Positions 36,101-47,600 of a stretch of 64,000 bases of DNA are shown piece after piece (position 1 is the stretch's first letter; the number at the start of each line of letters is the position of its first letter). This DNA is from Carettochelys insculpta (lineage: Eukaryota; Chordata; Testudines; Carettochelyidae). The position numbers were made by a program, and so were the translations under genes. The DNA is taken from the NCBI RefSeq assembly GCF_033958435.1, contig NC_134138.1:206779298-206843297 (forward strand). Direction: 5' to 3'. Below the pieces are notes generated by a model. It made no database searches. It worked only from the letters and a program-made list of their open reading frames with translations, and was not told where the DNA came from.

Positions 36101-37393
36101 GAGCTCCAGTATATTTATGTGCAGTGACTGTTCCGGGGAGGACCACAGTCTTTGCGTCACCTTTTCGCCCATGTGTGCTCCCCACCCTATATGGGAGGCT
36201 TCGGTAGTGAGAAAAACAGATATTTGTGGTTGGTGAAAGGGCACCCCTGTTAGCATGTTCTTGGGGTTCACCCACCATTGCAGGGATCTGCGCACCTCTG
36301 TCGTGGGCGACACCACCCTGTGGACAGTGTGTGCTGCCGGTTTGTAGACGCTCGCCAGCCAGTGCTGCATGCTGCGCCTATGCAATCGGGCATTCTGTAC
36401 CACAAACGTTGCTGCTGCCATGTGGCCCAGCAGCCGTAAGCACGTCAGAACCGGCACCGTAGGGCTGAAGGTGATGATTTGCACGAGGGAACCAATGGCG
36501 TGAAAGCGGGCATCTGGTAGATAAACCCTTGCTGTGATGGAATTTATACGTGCCCCTATGAACTCTATGTCCTGTGTGGGGTCTATCTTTGATTTTGCCA
36601 GATTGATGACCAGGCCCAGCGAAGAGAACGTGTCTGCTGTGACGCGTATCATGCGAAGTACCTCCTCCTTCGAGGCCCCTTTCAGTAGGCAGTTGTCCAG
36701 ATATGGGAATATAAACACCCTCTGTCTGTGCAGGTAGGCTGACACCACTGCCAAGGTCTTGGTGAAGACTCTGGGGGCCGAGGAGAGGCCGAACGGCAGA
36801 ACCTTGTACTGAAAATGTTCTTTGCCTACCATAAACCGGAGAAAACGCCTGTGAGCCGGGTGAATAGTTATGTGGAAATACGCATCTTGTAAGTCGAGGG
36901 CTGCGAACCAATCTCCATCATCCAGCGCCGTAAGTATAGAGGCGACTGTGATCATCCGAAAGCGTTGCTTGCGCAAGTACCGGTTGAGGCCTCGAAGATC
37001 TAGGATGGGCCTCCAGCCTCCTGTCTTTTTCTCTGTGAGGAAGTATCTTGAGTAGAACCATTTCTCTCGGAGTTGCTCCGGCACTCTTTCCACTGCCCCT
37101 ATAAGCATAAGATGGCCTACCTCCTGCTTGAGTCTCACTTCGTGGGAGGTGTCCTTTAGGTGGGGTCTGGGTGGAGGTCGTGGCGGTTGGAGCGACTGGA
37201 AGGGAATCGCATAACCTGTGGCCATGATCTCCAGTACGCATTTGTCTGTGGTGATCTTTTGCCACTGGTCGTAGAATGGTCGGAGGCGATGGTGGAACAG
37301 TAGCTTCGGATGACATTGCGCGATGGTAGCGATAGTGCAGCCCTCGATCTGTGCGTCAAACTTGTGGCCTTTGGCCCTGCCCCGAGGACGCAC
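36047..37393 (-). pseudogene. DIRS reverse transcriptase
   Basis: The open frame encodes 448 residues of DIRS pol. Segments in order are SLQPPRPPPRPHLKD, GAVERVPEQLREKWFYSRYF, WRPILDLRGLNRYL, FAALDLQDAYFHITIHP, YKVLPFGLSSAPRVFTK and VFIFPYLDNCLLKG, then the start of RNase H with NILELRAVFNACKHF. The catalytic YLDD motif reads YLDN (about 36690-36707), which should abolish polymerisation. The frame overlaps the gag end by about 240 bases in a different frame. No canonical signal for expression of pol was identified. It is uninterrupted until the frame change into RNase H. Confidence 0.88.
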
Positions 37394-39489
37394 GGCTCTG
37401 TTGAGAACGTCGCCTGGGAGTTCTGTACTGTTGGTGCTGTTGATGTCGCGCTTGCTTGTAGCCCCTGTGGTACTGGGGACACTGTGGTTGATACTGCAAA
37501 CAGCTTCTGCGTGTCAAAGGAGAGATCAACGATCTTTGCCTGCTGATCCCTTGGGATACCCGATGTCTGGAGCCAGGACTCCCTGCTCATGACCACTGCC
37601 GTAGCTGTTGAGCGTGCTGCCGTATCCGCTACGACTAGGGCGATCTGAACTCCCGTCCTCGAGGCCGCGTAGCCTTCTTGCACGATAGCTTTGAGCACCA
37701 GCTTCTTGTCCTCTGGAAGCGAGTCCATGAGGGAGGTTAAGCTAGAGTAGTTGTCGAAATTGTGGTTCGCTAGATGCGCTGCGTAATTCGCCACTCTCAA
37801 CAGTAGGGTGGAGGAGGAGTAGACCTTTCTGCCGAACAGCTCTAGTTTCTTGGCATCTTCGTCCGTTCCCCCTGTTTTGAACTGAGACGTTTTTGATCTC
37901 TGTTGAGACAATTCTACCACCAGAGAATTTGGTTGCGGGTGGCTGAATAGGAACTCCATGCCCTTCGCCAGCACAAAGTATTTCTTGTCCGCTCTCTTGT
38001 GGACAGGCGGAATAGTTGCAGGGGTCTGCCATATCGTGGTGGCGGACTCCAAGATTGCTTCGTCAAGTGGTATGGCTATTTTAGAGGAGGCCGGAGGTCT
38101 CAGATTTTTAAGGAGCTTATGGTGCTTCTCTTGCACCTCTGCTGTCTGGATGCCTTGCGTGAAGGCCACCCTTTTAAACAGCTCTTGGAACTGTTTGAGA
38201 TCGTCCGGAGGGTGGACGTCCCCCAGGGCCGTAGCCTCATCCGGGGAGGACAACGAGGAACCGCTAGGGTACGCCTCTCTGGACCCCTCCGGGTCCTGTT
38301 GACGGTGGTACATCTGCTCACTAGAAGCTTGCGAGGGAAAATCCCGGGGTTCCAGAACCAGCTCCCCCTGAGATATCTGAGTCTCTGTCCCCGTTCGCGA
38401 TTGCCCTCGAGGATACGGAACCGTCTGTGGGGATCTGTCCCTGGTAGTATGCCTATGGTGTCTATGCCCCGCATGATAGGGGCGACCATGGCAACACGGG
38501 CACTGCTCCTGGGATGGTGACCTGGACCACTCCCTTGGTGCATACCCCCTACGTCTGGGGGAGCGAGATCTTCTGGAGACCTGGGACACTGGAGAGAGCG
38601 ATTTGTGATAGTACTCAAGTGGCTCGAAGCCCAAGAAGGGCGAAGGTGGTCCAAGCCATGGGGAGGCTGGCTGTAGAAATGGAGATGGGGGCTCTGGATA
38701 GGCTAGGGGTGACCCCTGCCTTCTCGTTGGAGTCCGCAGCATGAGCGGAGGGCTCAGAGAAAGCAGCTCTGCAGCCCTGTATGGAGAGGGACTGCGGTGC
38801 CGTGTTTTCTGTGCTGCCTTTCCCCTCCCCTGTGGGGGTGGCTCCACCCCCTGATGCGTTGGGGATCTCGGCCTCATAGTCTGCACTGCGCTCGGCACAC
38901 TCCTCAGCGGTGCCACGCGGGCGGTCTCCCCCAGTGCCTGCAGGCCGCGTGCCTGTGCGCTCTGCGCCGCCGGTTCCCCGGGGGTCAGTGCCACTGTTTG
39001 CGGTGCCGCCGGTTCCGGCGCTTGCTTGGCCGCCACCCTGCCCGCGGTGCAGGGCGGCTGTTTGATCATCGGAGGCTGAACCTCCGCCACGTGCGTCTCC
39101 GTGCCGCCACCAATCAGCTGTAGCTGCGGCTGGGGTCTATGCGCTCCACCCATCCTGCTTGCTGTCGCTGCCTGCAGGGATCGGGTTGGGCAGATTTTCC
39201 TCCGTTTTTGCGCTGATGGGGTTAGGGACGCGGCTTTCCTTTTATGGGCCCCGGAGGGTCCCTCCTGCTACGGCCGCTACGGCACGTCTGGCTGGAGGGC
39301 CTTGTCAAACAGCAGCATTTTCAGCCGCATTTCCCTGTCCTTCCTTGCTCTGGCTGTTAACTTGGCGCAGAAGGAACATTTCTGAGTGACATGGGATTCC
39401 CCCAAGCACCTTATGCACTGACTGTGCCCATCAGACGCTGGCATTGCCTCGCGGCACGACTCACACTTCTTGAATCCTGAAGAGGACAT
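37156..39489 (-). pseudogene. DIRS gag-like protein with two TAG stops
   Basis: The frame starts at the ATG at 39489 (MSSSGFKKCESC) and would give about 777 residues. The N-terminus has a zinc-binding pattern with CESC, QCIRCLGESH and CSFC. There follow a Pro/Arg/Ser-rich middle (RRSRSPRRRGYAPREWSRSP) and a C-terminal domain with LFKRVAFTQGIQTAEVQ, VHKRADKKYFVLAKGMEFLF and NSLVVELSQQR. That C-terminal domain is typical of DIRS gag. Two in-frame TAG codons lie at 39277-39279 and 39268-39270, just after the zinc domain. Everything else is open in one frame. The nucleocapsid-like role is inferred from family knowledge. Confidence 0.82.
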
Positions 39490-39780
39490 TGTGGTGAGTC
39501 TTTGAGTTGTTAATAGGGTACTTAGCACCTTCTCTGTGCCTGTTCCCCTCTCGGATAAAGCCTGCCACGGTAGGAGGGCTAATGGCCCTAGGCTCCTGGC
39601 CTCCGGTGCTCCGCTTGTTACTAGGATTGGAAACTTTGAATTCCTTTCCTTTCTTTGTTTTTTTTTTTGAAAACAACAGCCAACTAACTTAATCTAAGAC
39701 TGAAGAAACTTTAAAACAATTAAAAACGTTAAATACACTAACTCTGGCCGTAGCCTGAGCGGATTCCATCTGCAGCCGAT

Positions 39781-39963
39781 GGCGGTTAAAGAGGAACTGG
39801 CGGGGACCAGATCGCGCATGTGGCCGGGAGCGCGCAAGGGAGCAGCGCGCACCAGCGCATGCGCGGTCCAGTAGAAACTGCTTGGAAGATCCAACCTGCG
39901 GCACCGGGGCGAGCCCGACACCTAACGTGGAGCACCCACGGGGACACTCAAAGAAGAACCAGA
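39781..39963. repeat. DIRS right terminal inverted repeat
   Basis: The inverse of 33988-34189: ggcggttaaagaggaactgg to gagcccgacacctaacgtgg, then gagcacccacggggacact. The last bases, caaagaagaaccagag, differ from the left end and are what the second half of the internal complementary region copies. Confidence 0.85.
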
Positions 39964-40655
39964 GTGACCTAGATAAATTGGAGGGCTGGGCCAAAAGAAA
40001 TCTGATGTGGTTCAACAAGGAAAAGTGTAGAGTCCTGCACTTGGGATGGAAGAATCCCAAGCATTGTTATAGGCTGGGGTGTAACTGGCTAAGCAGCAGT
40101 ACAGCGGAAAGTGACCTTGGAATTGTGGTGGATGAAAGTCTGGATATGAGTAAACAGTGTGCCCTTGTAGCCAAAAAGGCCAACAGCATATTCGGCTGCA
40201 TTAGGAGGAGCATTTTGAGCAGATCTTGAGAAGCTGTTGTTCCCCTCTATTCAGCACTGGTGAGGCCCAATCTGGAGTATTGCGTCCGGTTTTTGGCCCT
40301 CCAGTATAGAAAGGATGTGGATGTGCTGGAGCAGGACCAGCAGAGGGCAATGAAAATGATTAGGTGGCTGGAGCACGTGACCTATGAGAAGAGGATGCAG
40401 AATTTTTAGTTTTTTAGTTTGCAGAAAAGAAAACTGAGGGGTGATTTAATAGCAGCCTTCAACTTCCTGAAGGGGTGCTCTAAAGAGGAGAGAGAGAAAC
40501 TGTTCTCAGTGGTGACAGATGGCACAAGAAGGAGTAGAGGTCTGAAGTTACAGAAGGAGAGGAGTAGGTTGGATATTAGCAAAAACTACTTCACCAGGTG
40601 GGTGATGAAGCACTGGAATACTTTACCTAGAGAGGTGGTGGAATCTCTGACCTGA
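39964..40655 (+). pseudogene. CR1 ORF2, 3' part (RT thumb and C-terminus)
   Basis: In one frame it encodes [67 protein letters not shown] and KLRGDLIAAFNFLKG. It ends with YFTRWVMKHWNTLPREVVES, the standard CR1 C-terminus. In-frame stops occur at 40227-40229 and near 40406. It follows directly from the reverse transcriptase of the left segment, apart from the DIRS insertion. Confidence 0.88.
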
Positions 40656-40785
40656 GAGTTTTTAAGTCCTGATGTGACACAGTCATGGCTGGGATGATTT
40701 AGTTGGCTTGATCCTCCTTGAAGCAGGTGGCTGGACTCAATGACCTCTTGAGGTCCCGTTCAGCCCTGTGATTCTATGATTCCTT
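39964..40785 (+). mobile_element. CR1 LINE, right segment with 3' end
   Basis: It continues the CR1 of 32725-33987 after the DIRS insertion. The 3' end has the CR1 untranslated region (ggctggactcaatgacctc, ggtcccgttcagccctgtg) and finishes with attctatgattcc, the short-repeat tail of CR1. A target duplication is not expected for CR1. Confidence 0.9.
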
Positions 40786-42113
40786 TTCTTCCAGATAGCT
40801 GGATAAATGAGTTTCCCCCCTTTTACTTCTGACTATTAACTGGTTTTAAGAAAACCCTCCACCAAAATTAGTACCTTACCAAGTATATACAGTCATTTGA
40901 TGTGTCTCAAATATCTGGAAACATTTTAATATAAACATAGTTAAATTTAATATGAATGTTTTGTTATGAAAATCACAATAAATAAATTTATGTTCCCTTT
41001 TTTAAAAAAATGAACTTTGTTATGAACACACTAAGCTGCTCTGACAGCTTAATTTAAAATAATGTCATTTGTTTCAGTTAGTTTAAATATGTACTAATCT
41101 GGAATGATTACTTTATAGAGGCTTAACAGTTTATTTAAATATACAATCGGCTTAAAATACCAATGATGAAAATGAAAAACAGAAGGGTTGCATCACATAT
41201 TCCATAATATTTAATGTTCTATTCAGATGGACAATTTACTTGTACTTACTACAAAGTTTTTACAAATAATTCTCTGATAAACTTCAGGATATATTAAAAA
41301 ACCTGTGACTGACTTTTTTTAATTCCAAAGCTTAGTACTTTTAATTAAGTATCTTCTAAATGTCCATTCTTCACAATCTCATATGCAGTGGAAAACATGC
41401 TCCATTCTTCTTTGGAAAGAAATTTTTGAAGTTTTCTTTTTTCTTCCTCTCAAATGTCATTTGCGACATTTGGGTTCAGTGATTTGGCAGGAAGGGGTTT
41501 GCCCAGAGAAAAGGGAGACAGTGGAGATGGTGTGGGGCAATGCGGAGGGGACAAGACTTGGGAGGAGCAGAGCTGGAATATGGGTAGGGACATAGGCTGA
41601 GGAACTTGACCCCTCAACCAGCAGATTCACCCATCACCCATAGATAAAATCTAAAATTGAAAAAAAGAACCATGAACTCATAATTTTCATTCAAAAGCGC
41701 CTTGATATTATTACTAATAACGTGCATAAAGAAGCACAAAATCCCACACAGGAAAGGATATAGTTCCTTCTCCGTTTCCACATTGTCATGTATCTTCTCT
41801 ATTTTTAAATATGTGCTGGTAATAATCTAATCCTGTATAATTCTTAGTATGTCGGGTTCACTTCTAACATTCGTATAACCATAATCCAACAAACACATAC
41901 GTGAATAACTTTCTGCAGGCGAACAAACTGCACAAAATTTAAACAGAATACTCTTATATGTAAAATTACTTACATGCATAAGTATATTTGAATATCCGGG
42001 TCTAGACTTATTTCAGAACTACTTTTTTCCATTAGGAAACTGAACACAGGCAGCAGTCTGGCACTCATGAGCTACAAAATCTGTCCGTGAGCACGCACAC
42101 ATGAGTACACTGA
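40786..42113. other. No gene or clear repeat
   Basis: AT-rich; nothing recognised. Confidence 0.4.
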
Positions 42114-42795
42114 AGCTGCGTCTACACGTGCACGCTACTTCGAAGTAGCGGCACCAACTTCGAAATAGCGCCCGTCGCGTCTACACGCGTCGGGCGCTAT
42201 TTCGAAGTTAACTTTGACGTTAGGCGGCGAGACGTCGAAGTCGCTAACCTCATGAGGAGATAGGAATAGCGCCCTACTTCGACGTTCAACGTCGAAGTAG
42301 GGACCGTGTAGACGATCCGCGTCCCGCAACGTCGAAATTGCTGGGTCCTCCATGGCGGCCATCAGCTGGGGGGTTGAGAGATGCTCTCTCTCCAGCCCCT
42401 GCGGGGCTCTATGGTCACCATGGGCAGCAGCCCTTAGCCCAGGGCTTCTGGCTGCTTCTGCGGCAGCTGGGGATCTATGCTGCAGGCACAGGGTCTGCAA
42501 CCAGTTGTCAGCTCTGTGTATCTTGTGTTGTTTAGTGCAACTGTGTCTGGGAGGGGCCCTTTAAGGGAGCGGCTGGCTGTTGAGTCCGCCCTGTGACCCT
42601 GTCTGCAGCTGTGCCTGGCATCCCTATTTCGATGTGTGCTACTTTGACGTGTAGACGTTCCCGCGCTGTGCCTATTTCGATGTTGGGCTGAGCAACGTCG
42701 AAGTTGAACATCGACGTTGCCGGTCCTGGAGGACGTGTAGACGTTATTCATCGAAATAGACTATTTCGATGTTGGCTGCACGTGTAGACGTAGCC
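42114..42795 (+). mobile_element. Nonautonomous Harbinger derivative, 682 bp, TSD TGA
   Basis: The ends agctgcgtctacacgtgcac and, inverted, ggctacgtctacacgtgcag are flanked by TGA (42111-42113 and 42796-42798). It is nearly identical over its full length to 43716-44397. Both ends correspond to those of the autonomous element at 59302-63277, with the gene region deleted. It is CpG-rich and so probably young. Confidence 0.88.
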
Positions 42796-42798
42796 TGA

Positions 42799-43202
42799 GA
42801 GAGAATTCATTTAAAAAAGAAATACTTAATGAGAAAGCGGATTTCAATTTTAAACTTCAACGAATTTCTTAAAAACAGACTGAAATAAGTTTCCAAATAC
42901 CATGGGCCAAACCCAGCTCTATTGTGAACTCCTGTAGCATCACTGACCGCAATGAAGATACGACTATTTCCATCAGCAGAGAAACTCACTCTGATTTGTT
43001 TAAAATTCTTTTAACACAAACTACAAATAACATTCTTTAACAGAGTTCCCTTTTGGGTTCATCTGTGTGGTCAACACAAAACAGGATAAATAGCTACATT
43101 TAAGGTTGGAAAATAGTTTCTATCCAAATCCACTGATTCCACTTTTTCATCACTTTTGAAAACATTCTAAGAACTGTGCTGTGCACGTTACTTTTGTTAC
43201 CC
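42799..43202. other. No gene or clear repeat
   Basis: AT-rich spacer between two Harbinger derivatives. Confidence 0.45.
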
Positions 43203-43205
43203 CTT

Positions 43206-44547
43206 AGCCATGTCTACACGTGCACGCTACTTCGAATTAGCGGCACTAACTTCAAAATAGCGCCCGTCACGGCTACACGTGTTGGGCGCTATTTCGAATC
43301 AACATTAGGCGGCAAGACGTCGAAGCCGCTACCCCATGAGGGGATGGGAATAGCGCCCTACTTTGAAGTTCAACGTCGAAGTAGGGCACGTGTAGACAAT
43401 CTGCGTCCCGCAACATCGAAATTGCGGGGTCTGCCATGGTGGCCATCAGCTGAGGGGTTGAGAGACGCTCTCTCCAGCCCCTGCGCGGCTCTATGGTGAC
43501 CGTGTGGAGCAGCCCTTAGCCCAGGGCTTCTGGCTGCTGCTGCTGCAGCTGGGGATCCATGCTGCATGCACAGGGTCTGCAACCAGTTGTCGGCTCTGTG
43601 GATCTTGTGTTGTTTAGTGCAACTGTGTCTGGGAGGGGCCCTTTAAGGGAGAGGCTTGCTGTTGAGTCCGCCCTGTGACTCTGTCTGCAGCTGTGCCTGG
43701 CACCCTTATTTCGATAGCTGCGTCTACACGTGCACGCTACTTCGAAGTAGCGGCACCAACTTCGAAATAGCGCCCGTCGCGTCTACACGCGTCGGGGGCT
43801 ATTTCGAAGTTAACTTCGACGTTAGGCGGCGAGACGTCGAAGTCGCTAACCTCATGAGGAGATAGGAATAGCGCCCTACTTCGACGTTCAACGTCGAAGT
43901 AGGGACCGTGTAGACGATCCGCGTCCCGCAACGTCGAAATTGCTGGGTCCTCCATGGCGGCCATCAGCTGCGGGGTTGAGAGACGCTCTCTCTCCAGCCC
44001 CTGCGGGGCTCTATGGTCACTGTGGGCAGCAGCCCTTAGCCCAGGGCTTCTGGCTGCTTCTGCGGCAGCTGGGGATCTATGCTGCAGGCACAGGGTCTGC
44101 AACCAGTTGTCAGCTCTGTGTATCTTGTGTTGTTTAGTGCAACTGTGTCTGGGAGGGGCCCTTTAAGGGAGCGGCTGGCTGTTGAGTCCGCCCTGTGACC
44201 CTGTCTGCAGCTGTGCCTGGCATCCCTATTTCGATGTGTGCTACTTTGACGTGTAGACGTTCCCTCGCTGCGCCTATTTCGATGTTGGGCTGAGCAACGT
44301 CGAAGTTGAACATCGACGTTGCTGGCCCTGGAGGACGTGTAGACGTTATTCATCGAAATAGACTATTTCGATGTCGGCTGCACGTGTAGACGTAGCCGAT
44401 GTGTGCTACTTTGGCATGTAGACGTTCCCTCGCAGCGCTTATTTCGATGTGGTGCTGCACAACGTCGACGTTGCCAGCCCTGGAGGACGTGTAGACGTTA
44501 TTCATCGAAAAAGCTATTCGATGTAGGCTTCACGTGTAGACGTAGCT
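43206..44547 (+). mobile_element. Nonautonomous Harbinger derivative, interrupted, TSD CTT
   Basis: The ends agccatgtctacacgtgcac and, inverted, agctacgtctacacgtg are flanked by CTT (43203-43205 and 44548-44550). Its own length is about 657 bp. A second copy of the family (43716-44397) sits inside it, after ttatttcgat. The left part carries catggtggccatcagctg and the right part gtgtgctactttggc. Confidence 0.85.
43716..44397 (+). mobile_element. Nonautonomous Harbinger derivative inserted in a relative, TSD GAT
   Basis: A complete 682 bp copy lies inside the 43206-44547 element. The host sequence atttcgat is broken after GAT (43713-43715), and GAT recurs at 44398-44400 before gtgtgctactttgg. 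The intact sequence at the same place in related copies has a single GAT. It is almost identical to 42114-42795. Confidence 0.9.
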
Positions 44548-44550
44548 CTT

Positions 44551-44689
44551 CTGTTCTAACCTCACCCCAGCCAGCCTGTTTGTCTTATCCACCTACAGTG
44601 GACTCATACCCGGCATTCTATTATCCAGAACTCTCAAATAACAAACATTTTAACCATTAAGTAAATTTGAGTTACTTTTTCCATAAGTA
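44551..44689. other. Short AT-rich spacer
   Basis: Between the Harbinger pair and the LINE 3' end. The string attatccagaactctc may be a trace of another element; no call. Confidence 0.3.
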
Positions 44690-47600
44690 CAGTATAGTAG
44701 TAGTAGTAATAGCAGGCATCCTTCAGTCTACGTAGACTATTGATCGCGCCCTTCATGTTTCCATTTGGCATCATCATTTGCAGTGTCAACTGTGACTGTG
44801 AAGGCCCACACAAGAGTGACAGTCCTTGCTGCATCTGACGCATGTGTAATGGGTGTCTGGCAGGCCCTTACTGTGCTTTCTCTGGGCTCGCTTCTCTGCT
44901 AGCTGTCTGATCCTCATCTCACCCTTCTGAAGGCCCTTGTGTAGTTCCTGCCTCCATCTGCTGTGATCGTCTGCCAGCTCTTCCCAGCTGTCCGGCTCGA
45001 TGTCTACCTCCCTGAAGTCCCTCTTGCAAACATCTTTGTAGCGCAACTGGGGGCATCCAGGAGGTCTTTTGCCAGAGGCTAGCTCGCCATACAGGATGTC
45101 TTTTGGGATCCTTCCATCATCCATCCTGTGGATGTGGCCAAGCCAGCAGAGCTGCTGCTGCCTGAGGAGGGTGTGCATAGTTGGGATTCCAGCTTGCTCA
45201 AGGACGGCGGTGTTGGACACTCTGTCCTTCTATGATATTCCAAGGATGCACCTGAGGCAGCGCAAGTGGAAGACGTTCAGCCTCTTTTCCTGGCGGGCGT
45301 ACAGGGTCCAAGACTCGCTGCCATAAAGGAGGGTGCTGAGGATGCAGGCTCTGTAGACTTGCATTTTGGTGTGGGTGTACAACTTGATGTTATTCCACAC
45401 TCTCTTGCTGAGTCTGGACAGAGTTGTGGCCGCTTTTCCGATCCTCCTATTTAGCTTAGTCTCCAATGACAGGGTGTCAGTGATGGTGGACCCGAGGTCA
45501 ACGAACTCGTGGACAACCTCTAACGTATAGTTGTCAATGCTGATCGATGGAGGCTCAGCAACGTCCTGACCAAGTATGTTTGTCTTCTTTAGGCTGATGC
45601 AAAGCCCGAAGTCCTTGCATGGTTTGGAGAACTGATCCAGCAGTTTCTGAAGCTGGGCTTCTGTGTGTCACACTACAGAAGTGTCATCTGCGAACAGCAT
45701 ATCTCTGATGAGGACTTCCCGCACCTTAGATTTAGCTTTCAGCCTTGCAAGATTAAACAGTTTCCCATCAGATCTTGTGTGCAAAAAGATGCCCTCTGTT
45801 GAAGATCCAAAGGCATGCTTCAGGAGGAGCGCAAAGAAGATCCCGAACAATGTCGGAGGAAGGACGCATCCTTGTTTTACGCCACTCCTGATGCTGAAAA
45901 CATCCGATAATGTGCCGTCATATTGGATGGTTCCTCTCATGTCTTCGTGGAAAGACTGGATCATCTTGAGTAACCATGGCGGACAGCCTATCTTGTGGAG
46001 CAGTTTGAACAGTCCATCCCTGCTGACCAAGTCGAAGGCGTTGGTCAGGTCGATGAAGGCAATATAGAGTGGCTTCCTCTGCTCCCTGCATTTCTCCTGC
46101 AGCTGCCTCAGAGAGAAGACCATGTCAACAATAGATATCTCTGCGCAGAATCTGCACTGTGATTCGGGATACACCCTCTCAGCAATCTTCTGGAGTCCGC
46201 CAAGGATGACACGAGCAAACAGTTTACCAGTGATGCTTATGAGGGAGATTCCACTGTAATTGTTGAGGTCGCTTCTGTCTCCTTTGTTCTTATACAAAGT
46301 TACGATGTTAGCGTCGCGCATCTCCTGTGGAACCTCTCCCTCTCTTCAGCACAGGCACAGTAGCTCACGTATGGGTTCCAGGAGAGTGTCTGTGGCACAC
46401 TTGATTACCTCTGGTGGTAGACCATCCTGGCCAGGGGCCTTTCCTATTGCAATGCTGTCGACGGCTTTCTTCAGTTCATCCACAGTTGGTTCCTGCTCCA
46501 GTTCGTCCATTACTGGTAGGAACTTGACGGCATCGAGGGCTGTATCAACCACAATATTCTCGCATGAGTACAGCTCGGAGTAGTGCTCGACCCAGCGCTC
46601 CATCTGTTTGGCTTTGTCAGCAATGACTTCACCAGATATGGATTTCAGAGGTGCCATCTTGTGCTGGGTGGGTCCTAATGCCTTCTTGATGCCCTCATAC
46701 ATTCCCCTGAGATTACCAAAGTCAGCACTGGTCTGGATGCTGCTGCATAGCTCGAGCCAGTAGTTGGCACAGCACCTGGCTGTCTTCTGTACTGTTTTTC
46801 TGACTGCTCTGAGTGCTTGTAGGATACTCTGGCTCGGCAAGCGTTTGTACTTCAGGAGGGCACCGTGCTTCTTTTCGATGGCTGGAATCATCTCATTGGA
46901 GTTAGCTTCGAACCAGTCATTTGTGTTTCTGGCTCTTCTTCCAAACACTGACAAGGCCGTGTTGTAAATTGTATCCCTCAGATGTTGCCATCTGGATGTC
47001 ACGTCGGCACCCCCAGGGCTGCTGCGCAGATTCTCCTTGAGGGTCTCTCTGAACTTTTCGGCTCTCTCTGATTTTGCTGGTTTTCTGGCATCAATGCAGG
47101 GCCTTCCAGTTGGTTTAGAGTGGTACAGCTTCTTGGTAATGACCTTGAGTTTGGAGCAAACTAGCGAGTGATCTGTATCGCAGTTGGCACTATGATAGCT
47201 GCGTGTCAGAAGGACGTTTCTGAGGTTCTCATGTCCACCGATGACCACGTCTAGTTGATGCCAGTGTTTTGAGCGTGGGTGTCTCCATGACACTCTGTGC
47301 TGTGGCTTGGTTTGGAAAAATGTGTTTCTGATGCACAGATTGTGGTACATGCAAAGTGTGAGAAGACGCTGTCCCTTTTCATTCATTTTTCCCACACCAA
47401 AGTGGACTTAGCAGGAAGGCCATGAGTCACGATCAGCTCCAACTCTTGCACTGAAGTCACCCAAAATGTACAGTTGTTTGCGAACAGGTATTTGCGCTAT
47501 GGCAGCACTAAGCACATCATAGAACTTGTCTTTTACTTCCAGTGCGGCGTACGGGGTCAGAGTGTAAGCGCTGATCAGGTGGACAGGACCGGTGCAAGTT

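Larger units (their letters stand above)
33988..39963 (-). mobile_element. DIRS-type tyrosine-recombinase retrotransposon, about 6.0 kb
   Basis: A structurally complete DIRS element on the minus strand, inserted in CR1. Both terminal inverted repeats, an internal complementary region and all expected regions (gag, RT, RNase H, tyrosine recombinase) are present in the usual order. DIRS elements integrate through a recombinase with no target duplication, and none is seen here. The genes carry stops and frame changes, so it is inactive, yet its CpG content is still high, suggesting it is not old. The exact end base is uncertain by a few nucleotides. Confidence 0.9.

Noticed and set aside
37958..39385. 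Long plus-strand frames within the DIRS region
   Set aside because: They are the reverse of the gag frame, which shows clear domains on minus; the plus frames have no recognisable motif.
42135..44353. Similar 105-121 codon frames in each Harbinger derivative
   Set aside because: Repeated because the DNA is repeated. They cross terminal and untranslated sequence of the element and correspond to no known protein.
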